DNA of 64,000 nt from Alkalihalobacillus deserti (GCF_020734105.1 NZ_JAJAFR010000017.1:1-64000); one strand, 5' to 3'. Counted from the stretch's first letter, positions 1 through 8,285 are shown. Program-made: numbers and translations. The notes: generated by a model not told the origin, from the letters alone.

Positions 1-728
<728 letters not shown>

Positions 729-833
729 AGTGCTTGATTTGTGCTCAAACTGTATCGCTAACGATACGTTGTGATTTTACTAAATCACTTAAAATTGACG
801 AGAAAATTATGTTTTCTCTTTTCGCTTGGCTTT

Positions 834-853
834 TGTTCAGTTTTCAAAGAACT
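834..853 (-). promoter_or_regulatory. boxA-like antitermination sequence in the rrn leader
   Basis: On the minus strand the leader contains AGTTCTTTGAAAACTGAACA, the sequence typical of Bacillus rrn leaders just ahead of 16S and similar to boxA (TGCTCTTT plus GAAAACTGAAC). It is expected to recruit the Nus antitermination factors; nusG lies in this window at 44582. Between it and 16S (729-833) the leader has short self-complementary stretches that probably belong to the 16S processing stalk. Confidence 0.75.
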
Positions 854-880
854 ATCGTATCGCTCGTTGGCGACTTTCAT

Positions 881-910
881 AATATATCACACCGACCAAT
901 TACTTGTCAA
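881..910 (-). promoter_or_regulatory. rrn promoter P2
   Basis: SigA-type promoter on the minus strand: -35 TTGACA at 905-910, 18-base spacer, -10 TATATT at 881-886. It is the promoter nearer to 16S of a tandem pair, the usual arrangement for Bacillus rrn operons. Confidence 0.8.
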
Positions 911-946
911 CACCTGTTAACAACTATTGTTTTGGCGACAAGAAAT

Positions 947-976
947 AATATAACACATAAAATAATCATAAGTCAA
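947..976 (-). promoter_or_regulatory. rrn promoter P1
   Basis: Minus-strand -35 TTGACT at 971-976, 18-base spacer, -10 TATATT at 947-952. It lies 15 bases past the terminator hairpin of the upstream small gene, so the rrn operon starts its own transcript. Confidence 0.75.
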
Positions 977-990
977 CACTTCATCTAAAA

Positions 991-1022
991 TTAAAAGGCA
1001 ACACATACTCATTGTGTGTTGC
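991..1022 (-). terminator. intrinsic terminator overlapping the stop of the 73-residue gene
   Basis: Arms at 998-1005 and 1015-1022 are complementary over 8 bp (GCAACACA/TGTGTTGC) and are followed on the minus strand by CTTTTAATTTT. The TGA stop at 1009-1011 lies in the loop, so the last codons of the gene form one arm of the terminator. It separates the small gene from rrn promoter P1. Confidence 0.7.
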
Positions 1023-1230
1023 GCCGATTCAAAAGATACTTCATTGTTTCCTTTGGTGATACAAATCGTTTATAGATTTTAAAAATAATTTGATATTTTT
1101 CTTCCATTGCTCGCTTCACTACTTCATCAATACGGGGATCAGACATATCTAAAAGTAATTCTTCCATTTCTCTTTTTAGCATATACTCTACTTCTTGAAC
1201 TTCCTTTTCGTTTAAAATAACCCCTAACAC
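1009..1230 (-). CDS. conserved hypothetical small protein, 73 aa
   Basis: I do not recognise a named family. The GTG start at 1228-1230 was chosen because GAGGTGG at 1236-1242 sits at ideal spacing; the longer reading frame upstream has no such site. The product is charged and probably mostly helical, with many Glu, Lys, Arg and Met residues (KREMEELLLDM, VVKRAMEEKYQIIFKIYKRF), and has no signal peptide or Cys motif. It lies between the divergent pdaB and the rrn promoters, with its own terminator hairpin overlapping the stop. The good ribosome-binding site and dedicated terminator argue that it is a real gene. Function unknown. Confidence 0.65.
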   Translation of the reverse strand: MLGVILNEKEVQEVEYMLKREMEELLLDMSDPRIDEVVKRAMEEKYQIIFKIYKRFVSPKETMKYLLNRRNTQ

Positions 1231-1347
1231 GACTACCACCTCGACTATTGTGACTAAACAACTAAACGATATCGACAACCGCAACATTCAAACTTTTAAA
1301 ATTACACTTTAGATCATTAAATTATTTTCTATTTGTTCCAATTTTAT

Positions 1348-1376
1348 TCATATCTTCATCCTTTTCACCATAGATT
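1348..1376 (+). promoter_or_regulatory. SigE-type sporulation promoter for pdaB
   Basis: TCATATC at 1348-1354 and CATAGATT at 1369-1376 are separated by 14 bases, closely matching the SigE consensus (-35 about KMATATT, -10 CATACAHT, 13-15 spacer). It is about 30 bases upstream of the pdaB start codon. B. subtilis pdaB is known to be made under SigE and SigG. Confidence 0.6.
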
Positions 1377-1407
1377 GGTCATAACAATGGACAAGGAGGG
1401 TAAGAAA

Positions 1408-2169
1408 ATGAAATTCTTTTGGATCTTTCATGCTAAACGAATTAAGCAATTATCACTTATAATCGTTGCTGCTTTCTTTACAGCTGGTTTGCTTTATGTA
1501 GAACGCTCACAAATAGCCGTATTTTCTACCTCGGATGGACCACAAGCTTTCTATAAAGCTGAAACTGATGATAAACAAATAGCCTTAACTTTTAACATCA
1601 GTTGGGGGGAAAACCGCATCGGCCCGATTTTAGACATTCTAGACCAAAAAGAAGTAGATCATGCAACCTTTTTTATATCAGCCTCTTGGGCAGAGCGTTA
1701 TCCTGATCTAGTTCAAGAAATCAAAGATAGAGGCCATAGCATTGGTAGTCACGGTTATCAGTATAAAGATTATACGAGCTTGGACAACGAGAAAGTTAGA
1801 AAAGATATTAATCAGAGTAGTCAAGTCTTAGCCGAATTAACAGGTGAACGTCCTATTTTATTAAGGCCTCCAAACGGTTCTTTCAATAAGAATGTTCTAC
1901 AAGTTGCAGATTCACAGGGGTTCTCTGTCGTTCATTGGAGCGTTAACTCAAAAGACTATCAAAACCCAGGGGTAGATTCCATTGTTGAAGAGGTTGTTCC
2001 CTCCACTGATTCTGGTGATATTCTATTGTTCCACGCTTCGGATTCTGTTAAACAGACTCATAAGGCACTCCCTATCATCATTGATCAACTTCGCGGAAAA
2101 GGTTTTACTTTTACAACCGTTGAAGATTTAATGGCTAGTACAAAGGCTAAAAACGAAGAAATTAAATAA
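1408..2169 (+). CDS. pdaB: PdaB-type polysaccharide deacetylase-like sporulation protein
   Basis: 253 aa, the family's usual length (254 in B. subtilis). ATG 1408 was chosen over upstream starts because AAGGAGGG lies 7 bases before it. An N-terminal membrane anchor (about residues 14-32) precedes a NodB-like domain (about 55-240) with RPPNGSFN and DILLFHAS motifs and HSIGSH near the middle. The metal/catalytic motif, TFDD in active deacetylases, here reads TFNISWG, so the usual catalytic Asp is Asn and the second Asp is also absent. PdaB is needed for stable spores late in sporulation, with no firmly established enzyme activity. The gene is on the plus strand, divergent from the small gene and convergent with kbaA. 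Confidence 0.93.
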   Translation: MKFFWIFHAKRIKQLSLIIVAAFFTAGLLYVERSQIAVFSTSDGPQAFYKAETDDKQIALTFNISWGENRIGPILDILDQKEVDHATFFISASWAERYPDLVQEIKDRGHSIGSHGYQYKDYTSLDNEKVRKDINQSSQVLAELTGERPILLRPPNGSFNKNVLQVADSQGFSVVHWSVNSKDYQNPGVDSIVEEVVPSTDSGDILLFHASDSVKQTHKALPIIIDQLRGKGFTFTTVEDLMASTKAKNEEIK

Positions 2170-2231
2170 ATGAGGTTTGTTTGTTCTCAAGTCTAGAAAT
2201 AATAACACTATAGAGCATTGGCATAAAAGAT

Positions 2232-2264
2232 CAAAACCTTCCGCAAAAATTGCGGAAGGTTTTG
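2232..2264. terminator. bidirectional terminator between pdaB and kbaA
   Basis: A perfect 14-bp inverted repeat (arms 2232-2245 and 2251-2264, loop AAAAT) with A/T-rich flanks on both sides sits between the convergent genes and touches the kbaA stop. Confidence 0.85.
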
Positions 2265-2265
2265 G

Positions 2266-2853
2266 TTATTTTGTTTGAGTTAATCGATGTAAGATTAAGA
2301 CCTGCCATGTATTCGCTGTAATTAAAGGTGTGAGATAGAGCCATAGCCACTTTGGATCATTAACAGTAAGTGCCGGTACCCACTCAATTACCGTAATCAC
2401 AACGATAAAGAATAGAGAAGGAATAAACGCACCTTGGTTTGTATCCTTTGCCTTTAAATAAGCAACTAATAAACCGTAAAACAATAGTATAATCGGCATC
2501 ACTAGGTAATGAATAATCGTTTCATTCGGTTGTGCAAAAGCTATATAGCGAAAATAAATTAAATCAAAAACAACAAAAGCAATAATAATAACTTGTACAT
2601 AATTCCACAATTTTTGTGATTTAAATAAACCTAAACCAAATCGATGAACTGTTAAGTAAGCAAAGAAACCCATCTGACTAATTAAACTGAAAGCAGCACA
2701 AATGCCTAAGAGCCAGATCAAACCAAAAAACGTATTAAGAAACGTTCCCTCAGTATATACATGATAATCTAAAATAAATCCAACAATCGCACCACTTATA
2801 CTCCCAACTAAAAGCGTGGTAAAAAATAATTTAACGACTTTCCGACTGTTCAC
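2266..2853 (-). CDS. kbaA: KinB-signalling pathway activation membrane protein KbaA
   Basis: 195 aa (198 in B. subtilis). The GTG start at 2851-2853 is preceded by GGAGG with an 8-base spacer; the longer frame to 2868 would begin inside that ribosome-binding site. About six hydrophobic segments and few charges mark an integral membrane protein; FGLIWLLGICAAF and VMPIILLFYGLLVAYLKAK are two of them. In B. subtilis KbaA is required for activation of the sporulation sensor kinase KinB. The position between gerD and pdaB matches B. subtilis exactly and supports the name more than any catalytic motif could. It is convergent with pdaB. Confidence 0.88.
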   Translation of the reverse strand: MNSRKVVKLFFTTLLVGSISGAIVGFILDYHVYTEGTFLNTFFGLIWLLGICAAFSLISQMGFFAYLTVHRFGLGLFKSQKLWNYVQVIIIAFVVFDLIYFRYIAFAQPNETIIHYLVMPIILLFYGLLVAYLKAKDTNQGAFIPSLFFIVVITVIEWVPALTVNDPKWLWLYLTPLITANTWQVLILHRLTQTK

Positions 2854-2935
2854 AGGCCAATCCTCCAATATCCCATTCTGCTTTCATGATTGTATCAATG
2901 TCCTGTAAAAATTGCTAGCCTTCACCTTATCGAGA

Positions 2936-2966
2936 TGTATAAAACCTAACGAAATATCTCAAATTA
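2936..2966 (+). promoter_or_regulatory. SigG-like forespore promoter for gerD
   Basis: TGTATA at 2936-2941 and CAAATTA at 2960-2966 with an 18-base spacer resemble the SigG consensus (TGMATA, CATAMTA). The -10 box is imperfect. B. subtilis gerD is SigG dependent, which raises the plausibility. Confidence 0.45.
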
Positions 2967-2998
2967 ATGACAAAATGATCGAAAGGAGCTTATACAGC

Positions 2999-3622
2999 AT
3001 GAAAAAAATCACTTTTGTATTTATATTTACTTTGCTCCTCACTCTTGTTGCTAGTTGTGCTCAAGCTGAAGGTGGTAATGGAGCCACTCCCGATTATGAG
3101 AGCACAAAAAAGATGATGGTTGATATGCTTAAAACAGATGATGGCAAGAAGGCGATTCAAGAAATTATGGGAGATGAAGAGCTCCAGAAAGAAATCGTAA
3201 TGGACAATGCTTTCGTCAAAAAGACAATTCAACAGACACTTACATCAGAAGAAGGTAGAAAATTCTGGCAAGAGGTGATGAAAGATCCTGAATTCGCTAA
3301 AACATTTGCCGAGAGTATGCAAACAGAAAATGAAAAAATGTTAAAAGGCTTAATGAAAGACCCTGAATATCAAGCAATGATGATCACTATTCTCAAAGAT
3401 CCAGAAATGGAAAAAGCCCTTCTCGAAACCTTGAAATCAAAAGAATATCGCCAGCAGGTGATGACAATTATGACCGAAGCTTTTGAAAGTCCATTTTTCA
3501 CAGCTAAAGTAAACGAGATCCTGACTAAGGTTGCCCAACAACAAATGGAGAAACAAGAACAAGGATCTGGCGGTGGCGGAGAAGGTGGCGGAGAAGGCGG
3601 CGGAGAAGGTGGCGGTAAATAG
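2999..3622 (+). CDS. gerD: spore germination lipoprotein GerD
   Basis: 207 aa. The ATG at 2999 follows GAAAGGAGC, and the longer upstream frame lacks a ribosome-binding site. A lipoprotein signal peptide (about residues 1-19) ends in a lipobox with Cys at 20 (VASC), so the mature protein is anchored on the spore inner membrane. The body is alpha-helical with repeated MMxDMLK / MKDPEF / MKDPEY / LKDPEME blocks, as in the GerD rope-like trimer core. GerD organises nutrient receptors into the germinosome. The C-terminus is a Gly-Glu tail of about 19 residues (repeated GGGE), longer and purer than I would expect; B. subtilis GerD is about 185 aa. The gene is between kbaA and salA. Confidence 0.92.
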   Translation: MKKITFVFIFTLLLTLVASCAQAEGGNGATPDYESTKKMMVDMLKTDDGKKAIQEIMGDEELQKEIVMDNAFVKKTIQQTLTSEEGRKFWQEVMKDPEFAKTFAESMQTENEKMLKGLMKDPEYQAMMITILKDPEMEKALLETLKSKEYRQQVMTIMTEAFESPFFTAKVNEILTKVAQQQMEKQEQGSGGGGEGGGEGGGEGGGK

Positions 3623-3662
3623 AAGTCTTCTTAGAGCCTTCTAGAATCTTCAGTATAAAGCG

Positions 3663-3710
3663 AAGAGGATGACAACAAAGGTCAAAAAATCACCTATGCG
3701 TCATCCTCTT
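3663..3710. terminator. convergent terminator between gerD and salA
   Basis: Arms 3663-3673 (AAGAGGATGAC) and 3700-3710 are complementary over 11 bp. The 26-base loop holds a smaller AGGT/ACCT hairpin. T-rich sequence follows on the plus strand. It probably serves both genes. Confidence 0.7.
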
Positions 3711-3715
3711 TTATA

Positions 3716-4771
3716 TTAGCTTGTCTTTTCAATTACTCGTTTAGCAATTTGAGCGTATATGTCACCAATAGGATGGTCTGCCGCATAGATAGAAGGGGCA
3801 AAGTCATCTTTGTTTATATCAGGTTGTCCGAGCGGAATTTTCCCTAATAAGTCCGTTTTTAACTCTTCAGTCAAGCGCTCTCCTCCACCTGTACCAAAGA
3901 CATATTCTTTCTCGTTTGTTACACGACTTTCAAAATACGCCATATTTTCCACTACTCCAAGGATTTCATGATGCGCTTTAATGGCCATTGTCCCTGCACG
4001 TGCTGCTACAAATGCTGCTGTAGCATGCGGTGTTGTCACAAGAATTTCTTTAGAGTGAGGAAGCATTGTATGAAGATCTAATGCTACATCTCCCGTTCCA
4101 GGAGGTAAGTCTAATACTAAATAGTCCAGGTCTCCCCATTCTACTTCGGTAAAAAATTGATTTAGCATTTTTCCAAGCATGGGTCCTCTCCAAATGACAG
4201 GTGCATTGTCTTCTACAAAAAAGCCCATAGAGATTACTTTTACGCCAAAACGCTCAACAGGATAAATACGATCGGCGATCACTTTCGGCCTTTCTTCAAT
4301 TCCCATCATATCTGGAACACTAAACCCATAAATATCAGCGTCGATAATCCCAACTTTTTTTCCTAGTCGCGCAAGAGTCGTCGCTAGGTTCACTGACACA
4401 GTAGACTTCCCGACTCCACCTTTCCCACTTGTTACCGCAATAAAGGTTGTTTTACTATTAGGAGCTAGGATTGATGGACCCTGAAATGCCGGTTCATCAA
4501 CACCGCCGAGCTTTGAAATTTCTTCAGTCGTTAACTCTTCAAATCGAAGTCCGACTGAATTCGCCCCTTCTCCTTTAACCACATTTACAATTTCTTGTTG
4601 AACTTCCATTTGCTCAGGGGTTCCTGTTTTTGCTAAGGCAATTTTCAAACTAACATTTCCATCTTTTACCTTAACCTCGCGGACTCCCCCTGTTTCCACT
4701 ATGCTTTTATTTAAGTCTCGGTCCTTAACACGCTTTAAGGCTTCGAGCACTATAGCTTCAGTAACCAACAC
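3716..4771 (-). CDS. salA: Mrp/ApbC-family P-loop ATPase SalA
   Basis: 351 aa (352 in B. subtilis). GTG at 4769-4771 is preceded by GGAAGGTG. An N-terminal MIP18/DUF59-like domain (about 1-90) is followed by a deviant Walker A P-loop TSGKGGVGKST (about 113-123), the switch region IIDADIYG and LDLPPGTGD. The CxxC pair that carries Fe-S in many Mrp proteins is absent (VVENMAYFESR instead). Family members are Fe-S carrier-like ATPases; B. subtilis SalA instead represses scoC and so raises exoprotease expression. It is convergent with gerD and follows cwlD, the B. subtilis order. Confidence 0.93.
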   Translation of the reverse strand: MLVTEAIVLEALKRVKDRDLNKSIVETGGVREVKVKDGNVSLKIALAKTGTPEQMEVQQEIVNVVKGEGANSVGLRFEELTTEEISKLGGVDEPAFQGPSILAPNSKTTFIAVTSGKGGVGKSTVSVNLATTLARLGKKVGIIDADIYGFSVPDMMGIEERPKVIADRIYPVERFGVKVISMGFFVEDNAPVIWRGPMLGKMLNQFFTEVEWGDLDYLVLDLPPGTGDVALDLHTMLPHSKEILVTTPHATAAFVAARAGTMAIKAHHEILGVVENMAYFESRVTNEKEYVFGTGGGERLTEELKTDLLGKIPLGQPDINKDDFAPSIYAADHPIGDIYAQIAKRVIEKTS

Positions 4772-4849
4772 GGACACACCTTCCTTTATTCCAGTTATAT
4801 GCCTATTATAGCACAAGAAACTAGTCGAGCGTGAATCCGCTTGCACTTA

Positions 4850-5569
4850 TTATTCAGGGACTTTTTCATCTGTATAATAACGTAAAATTCCTTGGTAAAT
4901 GGCTGCTGCTACTTTTTGTTGATACTTTTCTGTTTGTAACAATTCCGCTTCTGTCGGATTCGACAAAAATCCTGCTTCTATTAACACACCTGGAATATTT
5001 GCGTTTTTCAACAAAAATAAATTATGAATTGGTTTTGCCTGTCTGGTTGTATTTTCAAGATTACGCCTTACTTCATCCTGAACAAATCTCGCCAATTCTT
5101 CATTTTCTGGCATCGCTCTGTTGTAAAACGTTTGCGCCCCACTCCATTTAGGAGAGGGAATCGCATTTAGATGAAGACTAACAAATAAATCAGCATCGGA
5201 ATCATTAACAATCTCTACCCGACGCCTTAGATCTTCATTTTTGCGTTGTCGCACTTTTCTTGTATCTGCATTTGCCAAATCATGGTCATCCTCTCTTGTC
5301 ATTAAAACAAGAGCACCCGCTTCCTGCAAATAATCTCTTAACTGTTCACTAATAAGCAAAGTAACCTCTTTCTCAAGAATCCCACTTTTTGACAAAGCCC
5401 CACCATCAATTCCACCATGGCCAGGGTCTACTACTATCACCTTACCTGATAAAGGAAGATTCCACGTTGTCCACGAATCATTGCTAACAAATTGATATTG
5501 GATGATAAATAATAAAACGACGACACCTAAAGCAAACGCGCCACCCTTTATCCATTTAATTAAACTCAC
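4850..5569 (-). CDS. cwlD: N-acetylmuramoyl-L-alanine amidase CwlD (spore cortex)
   Basis: 239 aa. GTG at 5567-5569 was preferred because GGAGGG overlaps the ATG six bases upstream. The protein has one N-terminal membrane anchor (about 10-30), then an Amidase_3 domain: VVDPGHGGIDGGA and SLHLNAIPS carry zinc-ligand histidines and IEAGFLSNP carries the catalytic Glu. In sporulation CwlD acts with PdaA to convert muramic acid to muramic-delta-lactam in the cortex, which germination lytic enzymes then recognise. The first gene upstream is ybaK, as in B. subtilis, and a SigE-like promoter precedes cwlD. Confidence 0.95.
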   Translation of the reverse strand: MSLIKWIKGGAFALGVVVLLFIIQYQFVSNDSWTTWNLPLSGKVIVVDPGHGGIDGGALSKSGILEKEVTLLISEQLRDYLQEAGALVLMTREDDHDLANADTRKVRQRKNEDLRRRVEIVNDSDADLFVSLHLNAIPSPKWSGAQTFYNRAMPENEELARFVQDEVRRNLENTTRQAKPIHNLFLLKNANIPGVLIEAGFLSNPTEAELLQTEKYQQKVAAAIYQGILRYYTDEKVPE

Positions 5570-5596
5570 TGCCATCCCTCCTCGTCCACTCTTCTA

Positions 5597-5625
5597 TATA
5601 TATTGGGACAAGAGGAAGAATATGA
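5597..5625 (-). promoter_or_regulatory. possible SigE promoter for cwlD
   Basis: On the minus strand TCATATT (5619-5625) is followed after 14 bases by AATATATA (5597-5604). The -35 is a good SigE match; the -10 fits only 5 of 8 positions. B. subtilis cwlD is SigE controlled. Confidence 0.35.
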
Positions 5626-5896
5626 AGTGAATTTATAAGATTGTATTAGAAAAACGGCGCTAGCCATCTTTTTTTATAAGTAATGAGTGAAACGGCTACT
5701 TTCTTTTAAGTCAAACGACAAGTGGATTTCTTTTCTAGTCGAATCAATTCAGCTAGCTTATGGAGTCATTACCAAGCAGGCTTATACTTCATTGAAACTC
5801 AAGCTTTTTTCTTCATCTGAAAAGGTGATATACCCTTTCGAACAACCTTAGGTACAAAGCCATTTACCATATTTATACAAAACCAATTAATAATTA
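5626..5896. other. cwlD-ybaK intergenic region without a recognised gene
   Basis: AT-rich sequence with no open frame that has a ribosome-binding site and no obvious hairpin terminator. Apart from the promoter-like site at its left edge I see nothing that I can assign. Confidence 0.6.
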
Positions 5897-6331
5897 TTAA
5901 TGCAACCTTAAACGATATCGTTTCTCTCCCTCTTTAAAACCTTTCATCCACCAATGCTCAACAAATGCTTCCGTCGATATTTGGAGAGAGCCCAGTAAAT
6001 AGTCAGAATCCATTAACCACCCTTGGAGCAGGTTAAATATACAATGCATAATTTCAGTTAAGTCATCGTCGCATCTTTCCTTTACTTGCTTTTCCGATTC
6101 ACCTAAATAACCGAACTTCCCGTATTCCGCTCCTAGTAAAAAAGCATCAATAGCCATATCCATACATGGATCTAATAAAAAAGGATGGGAGAGAAAGTGA
6201 AACGGAACGACTGGTTTGAAATGCTCTTCAACGTTTGCTTTGAGATCTTTTAATGATAAGTTTTTCAAAACATTACGTTCAAACTTCCATTGCTTCTCTC
6301 GGCGTTTGTCAGATAGCACTGTCACATTCAT
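5897..6331 (-). CDS. ybaK: YbaK-type protein, DUF2521
   Basis: 144 aa (147 in B. subtilis). ATG at 6329-6331 follows GGAGGGG. It is a soluble protein with a basic N-terminus (LSDKRREKQWKFERNVLKNLSLKD) split from an acidic, Trp-rich C-terminal half (EHWWMKGFKEGEKRYRLRL). There is no catalytic motif I can name and its role is unknown. It sits immediately upstream of cwlD as in B. subtilis, where the two are neighbours. The gene beyond it in B. subtilis (ybaJ, a methyltransferase) is missing here and replaced by debris. Confidence 0.82.
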   Translation of the reverse strand: MNVTVLSDKRREKQWKFERNVLKNLSLKDLKANVEEHFKPVVPFHFLSHPFLLDPCMDMAIDAFLLGAEYGKFGYLGESEKQVKERCDDDLTEIMHCIFNLLQGWLMDSDYLLGSLQISTEAFVEHWWMKGFKEGEKRYRLRLH

Positions 6332-6711
6332 TAACTTCCCCTCCATTCATTTGTTTTCTATTCTTTTAGTATGACGAACTCCAATTACAACATGCAGTGG
6401 AAAAGCTGTCGATATTGTCCAGTAAATTGAGATTGAATAATAATTTATTCTTTGAGGAAGTTACTTTACAGGAAAAAATTATCGCGGAGATCTTTTAAAG
6501 TGAATTTTTCATTGATAAATTCAACCACTTATCTATTTGTAGAATATTTATAATTATAAATGGAAAATTGACTGAACATTTTAAAAAAATTGTATTAAAA
6601 TTTCAAAATTTTGGATCGGTAGCTGCATAAGGTTTTCCAGATAGAAAAGGGAGGAACATCACCAAACTTAAAAATTAACACCAAACTAAGAATGGAGAAG
6701 ATATTTATCAA
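6332..6711. other. AT-rich gene-poor stretch upstream of a decayed chemotaxis gene
   Basis: No supported coding frame. A promoter-like TTGACT followed by a TATTAA-type hexamer lies near 6567-6600 on the plus strand, and AAGGGAGG at 6646-6653 looks like a ribosome-binding site, but no start codon leads to an intact protein. It is best read as the degraded 5' part of the pseudogene that follows. Confidence 0.4.
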
Positions 6712-7103
6712 TCTTCAAATGAAGTGCTTGGCATGACATCGGAGGTGGTAAATTGATGGAAGCGATAGACCACATCGTGCAAGAATCCGTACAAAAAGTC
6801 AAAGGCTTAGATGCACAGTCACAGGAAATTTCCAAATTAGTTTCAGTAATTAAAGATATTGCAGAACAAACAAATCTTTTAGCTTAAAACGCAGCGATTG
6901 AAGCAGCTCGTGCAGGAGAACATGGCAAAGGGTTTGCTGTCGTAGCAGACGAAGTACGAAAACTTTCAGAACAAGTTGGTGTGTCGGTTACGGATATCAC
7001 AGGAATTGAAAATGCCGTCAAAGAAATGGTTGAGAAAATTCAATCTGTTACAAATCATTTATCTAGTATGTCTGCGAGCAGTCAAGAAATGAGTGCTTCT
7101 GGC
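6712..7103 (+). pseudogene. remnant of a methyl-accepting chemotaxis protein signalling domain
   Basis: The frame from 6756 encodes the highly conserved MCP hairpin tip: IKDIAEQTNLLA, then a TAA stop at 6885-6887 exactly where Leu is expected, then [19 protein letters not shown] and [11 protein letters not shown] single T-to-A change (TTA to TAA) explains the stop. Upstream homology (SSNEVLGMTSEVV, from 6712) is in another frame, showing a second lesion, and everything N-terminal to it, including any sensor or HAMP part, is lost. Downstream similarity ends at about 7103. This is a dead fragment, not a small functional protein; it lies where B. subtilis has ybaJ. Confidence 0.85.
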
Positions 7104-7117
7104 ACCGCATCACCATT

Positions 7118-7276
7118 CATAACTACGGCACATACAAGGTTCCCTCCTGTTTAAAGCAGAAGCAAGTATAAAAAAGGACAAACGGTTTACTTTGACATTC
7201 AAATGAGTATGAACATCACCCACACGTTAGAGTTACCATAAAAGAGCAGACAGCAGGCAAGTTAAAAGTACATTGA
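7118..7276 (+). pseudogene. unidentified frameshifted coding remnant
   Basis: Directly after the MCP debris, three short plus-strand frames read like pieces of one small protein: NYGTYKVPS, then KKGQTVYFDIQM after a slip at a six-A run, then YEHHPHVRVTIKEQTAGKLKVH ending at TGA 7274-7276. The hydrophilic beta-like sequence could be an extracytoplasmic domain, but I do not recognise a family. It may equally be fortuitous. It suggests a second gene joined to the MCP fragment by deletion. Confidence 0.3.
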
Positions 7277-7329
7277 GCTATGGTTTTTGTCAAAATATAT
7301 TCTCGTATTCAAAATCAAATTTCAAGCAC

Positions 7330-7367
7330 AAAAAAAGACCCCTAAACCAAAAGGTTCGAGAGTCTTT
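7330..7367 (-). terminator. intrinsic terminator after rpsI
   Basis: Arms 7334-7348 and 7353-7367 pair over about 15 bp with a few G-U pairs and one mismatch; the loop is four bases and T7 follows on the minus strand (7330-7336). Confidence 0.9.
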
Positions 7368-7379
7368 GAAACGTATAGA

Positions 7380-7772
7380 TTAACGTTTTGAGAACTGAGG
7401 TGCACGACGTGCTGCTTTAAGACCGTATTTCTTACGCTCTTTCATACGAGCATCACGAGTTAAGAAGCCAGCGCTCTTTAATGAAGGACGGTTGTCAGGA
7501 TCTACTTTAAGTAGAGCACGAGCAACACCATGACGGATAGCACCCGCTTGTCCTGTGTAACCACCACCATCAACATTTACGTGAACGTCATATTGACCTT
7601 CAACACCTGTTTCAACAAGTGGTTGTTTTACGATAAGTTTTAAAGTTTCAAGACCAAAATATTCATCTAATTCGCGACCGTTGATAACGATACGGCCGTC
7701 ACCCGGCATTAGGCGTACGCGAGCAGTAGAATGCTTACGACGACCTGTACCATAATATTGTACTTGTGCCAA
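7380..7772 (-). CDS. rpsI: 30S ribosomal protein S9
   Basis: 130 aa, the full family length. S9 lies on the 30S head and its basic C-terminal tail reaches the P-site tRNA. The signature [20 protein letters not shown] (about 68-87) and the invariant tail ending in FSKR are present. It lies 19 bases downstream of rplM with its own ribosome-binding site; the pair is the usual two-gene operon, expressed from the promoter at 8334-8362 and closed by the terminator at 7330. Confidence 0.99.
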   Translation of the reverse strand: MAQVQYYGTGRRKHSTARVRLMPGDGRIVINGRELDEYFGLETLKLIVKQPLVETGVEGQYDVHVNVDGGGYTGQAGAIRHGVARALLKVDPDNRPSLKSAGFLTRDARMKERKKYGLKAARRAPQFSKR

Positions 7773-7791
7773 AATAATACCCTCCTATCGA

Positions 7792-8229
7792 TTAACCACG
7801 AAGTGTGTAAACTTCTGGTTTTTGAGCTTGATGTTTGTGTTCGCTTCCTGCATATACATGAAGTTTCATACCTTGAGCGCGTCCAAGCGTGTTCTTTGGA
7901 AGCATTCCTTTGATTGCAAGCTCAAGCATACGCTCAGGCTTGTTAGCACGCATGTCTCCAGCTTTAGTCATTTTTAAACCACCTGGATGATTTGTGTGAC
8001 GGTAGTAGATCTTGTCATTTAATTTGTTACCCGTTAAGTGAATTTTCTCAGCATTGATGATGATAACGAAATCACCTGTGTCAATGTGAGGAGTAAAAGT
8101 TGGCTTTTGTTTACCACGTAGGATTGAAGCTACTTCTGAAGCTAAACGACCAAGCGTTTGACCTTCAGCGTCGACTACAAACCATTTACGCTCAACTTCG
8201 TTAGGCTTTGCCATATATGTTGTACGCAT
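7792..8229 (-). CDS. rplM: 50S ribosomal protein L13
   Basis: 145 aa. The ATG at 8227-8229 gives the canonical [16 protein letters not shown] start and follows GGAGGG; the longer frame is spurious. L13 is an early 23S-binding assembly protein. The conserved blocks [25 protein letters not shown] and MLPKNTLGR are intact. First gene of the rplM-rpsI operon, with a structured leader that L13 itself probably binds (8286-8325). Confidence 0.99.
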   Translation of the reverse strand: MRTTYMAKPNEVERKWFVVDAEGQTLGRLASEVASILRGKQKPTFTPHIDTGDFVIIINAEKIHLTGNKLNDKIYYRHTNHPGGLKMTKAGDMRANKPERMLELAIKGMLPKNTLGRAQGMKLHVYAGSEHKHQAQKPEVYTLRG

Positions 8230-8285
8230 GAATTTCCCTCCGTATTTTAGAAAATCTATCAATTTTTTTAAAACCAGTGTCTATT

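Noticed and set aside
734..988. 84-codon plus-strand frame in the rrn leader
   Set aside because: It overlaps the tandem rrn promoters and boxA, which better explain the sequence.
6756..6884. Small functional protein encoded by the first 43 codons of the MCP fragment
   Set aside because: The frame is plain MCP sequence cut by a one-base stop, with homology continuing past the stop.
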